7,370 nt of DNA, taken from NCBI GenBank assembly GCA_029940245.1, contig JAOZRF010000132.1:1-7370 (forward strand), read 5' to 3'. The notes under the pieces are model-generated. The model did not search any database. It was given only the letters and a program-made list of their open reading frames with translations, and had not been told where the DNA came from. The position numbers and the translations under genes were made by a program. Within the stretch, counting starts at the first letter, position 1. Every line of letters begins with the position of its first letter. This document shows, piece after piece, positions 6,799 to 7,370 of the stretch. The stretch is from Desulfobacula sp. (GTDB taxonomy: Bacteria > Desulfobacterota > Desulfobacteria > Desulfobacterales > Desulfobacteraceae).

Positions 6799-7370
6799 AT
6801 GGACAAATCAAAGGTTATCCTGGTTCAACCGCCCATACAGGATTTTTATCTGACAAAAAAAAGAACCATCCCCTATGGCCTTGCTTCCATTGCTTCAAGT
6901 ATCAAAAAAAAAGGCTTTAATGTTGAAATTCTAGATTCCCTTGCAACCAGCAAATCAAAAACCATTGCATATCCGGATGAATTTTCTTTTCTTTATCCAT
7001 TTTATGACAAAAAAGATATCACGGCGTTTTCCCTGTTCCATGAATTCAAACATTTTGGATACTCGTATGAACATATCGGAACCAAAATCCGGGAAAAAGC
7101 CCCTTTTATTGTCGGTATATCCTCTTTGTTTACAGCTTATTGTAACGAGGCATTAAAAACCGCCCAAACCATTAAAAAATTTTATCCCCATTGTAAAATT
7201 GTATTGGGCGGCCATCATCCCACTTTTTTCCCTGAACATATTTTAAGTTATCCTGAAATTGATTTTGTGATTCGAGGAGAGGGGGAAAACAGCATGGCTC
7301 TTCTTTGTGATGCCTTAAAAAACGACTCTGATTTAAAACAAATCCCGGGAATTGCTTTTAGAACTAAGCA
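6799..7370 (+). CDS. B12-binding-domain radical SAM protein, N-terminal part (runs off right edge)
   Basis: 190 codons plus two bases are present, with no stop before the edge. The translation starts MDKSKVILVQPPIQDFYLTK. It shows a Rossmann-like cobalamin-binding domain of the radical SAM type: VILVQPP (6-12), IPYGLASIASSIKKKGFNVEILD (24-46), IVGISSLFTAY (104-114), KIVLGGHHPTFFPEHI (133-148) and IDFVIRGEGE (154-163). These blocks are characteristic of B12-domain radical SAM enzymes such as the BchE/anaerobic methyltransferase group. The CxxxCxxC cluster motif would lie beyond the edge, so the radical SAM part is inferred. The classical DxHxxG base-off motif is not seen, as in many of this class. 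Residues 47-96 form an unusually aromatic insert. The start has AGGA (6786-6789) 9 bases upstream and lies one base after the transporter stop, so co-expression is likely. Reaction and substrate are unknown. Confidence 0.87.
   Translation, partial: MDKSKVILVQPPIQDFYLTKKRTIPYGLASIASSIKKKGFNVEILDSLATSKSKTIAYPDEFSFLYPFYDKKDITAFSLFHEFKHFGYSYEHIGTKIREKAPFIVGISSLFTAYCNEALKTAQTIKKFYPHCKIVLGGHHPTFFPEHILSYPEIDFVIRGEGENSMALLCDALKNDSDLKQIPGIAFRTK

Noticed and set aside
6941..7156. Small plus-strand open frame inside the radical SAM gene
   Set aside because: It is an out-of-frame shadow of a strongly motif-supported coding region that is itself open to the window edge.

Overview
The window looks like ordinary core chromosome from a low-GC (about 40% by eye) Gram-negative bacterium. 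A deltaproteobacterium (Desulfobacterota), probably a Desulfobacteraceae-type sulfate reducer, fits best. The reasons are the gene order def-fmt-rsmB-(PASTA protein)-rpe, a free-standing membrane-anchored PASTA protein beside rpe, and a B12-domain radical SAM gene following an Fsr-like transporter. This placement comes from remembered gene order and protein style, not from a database search.

Layout: the left edge holds the 5' part of a tRNA-Leu(CAG) gene on the minus strand. About 120 bp of non-coding DNA then separates it from a plus-strand gene train that fills the rest of the window. The order is ribF (riboflavin kinase/FAD synthetase), def (peptide deformylase), fmt (Met-tRNA formyltransferase), rsmB (16S rRNA m5C methyltransferase), a three-PASTA membrane-anchored protein, rpe (ribulose-phosphate epimerase), an MFS transporter of the fosmidomycin-resistance type, and the start of a B12-binding-domain radical SAM protein that runs off the right edge. 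Every junction from ribF to the radical SAM gene is an overlap (32, 4, 4 and 61 bp), an abutment (0 bp) or a very short gap (28 and 1 bp). No terminator is visible, so the eight genes are probably one transcription unit, read from a promoter in the 55-174 gap or by internal promoters I cannot place.

How the genes fit together: def and fmt are the two halves of the N-formyl-methionine cycle, since Fmt adds the formyl group to initiator Met-tRNA and Def removes it from new proteins. rsmB modifies the ribosome on which this occurs. ribF supplies FMN and FAD. rpe serves the pentose phosphate pathway. The PASTA protein probably acts at the cell envelope. The last two genes (transporter and radical SAM enzyme) are less clearly linked to the rest and may form a small functional pair.

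I see no CRISPR array, insertion sequence, phage gene or clear new system. The points most worth checking are the out-of-frame 61-bp overlap between the PASTA gene and rpe, the uncharacterised C-terminal part of the PASTA protein, and the aromatic-rich insert in the radical SAM protein's N-terminal domain.
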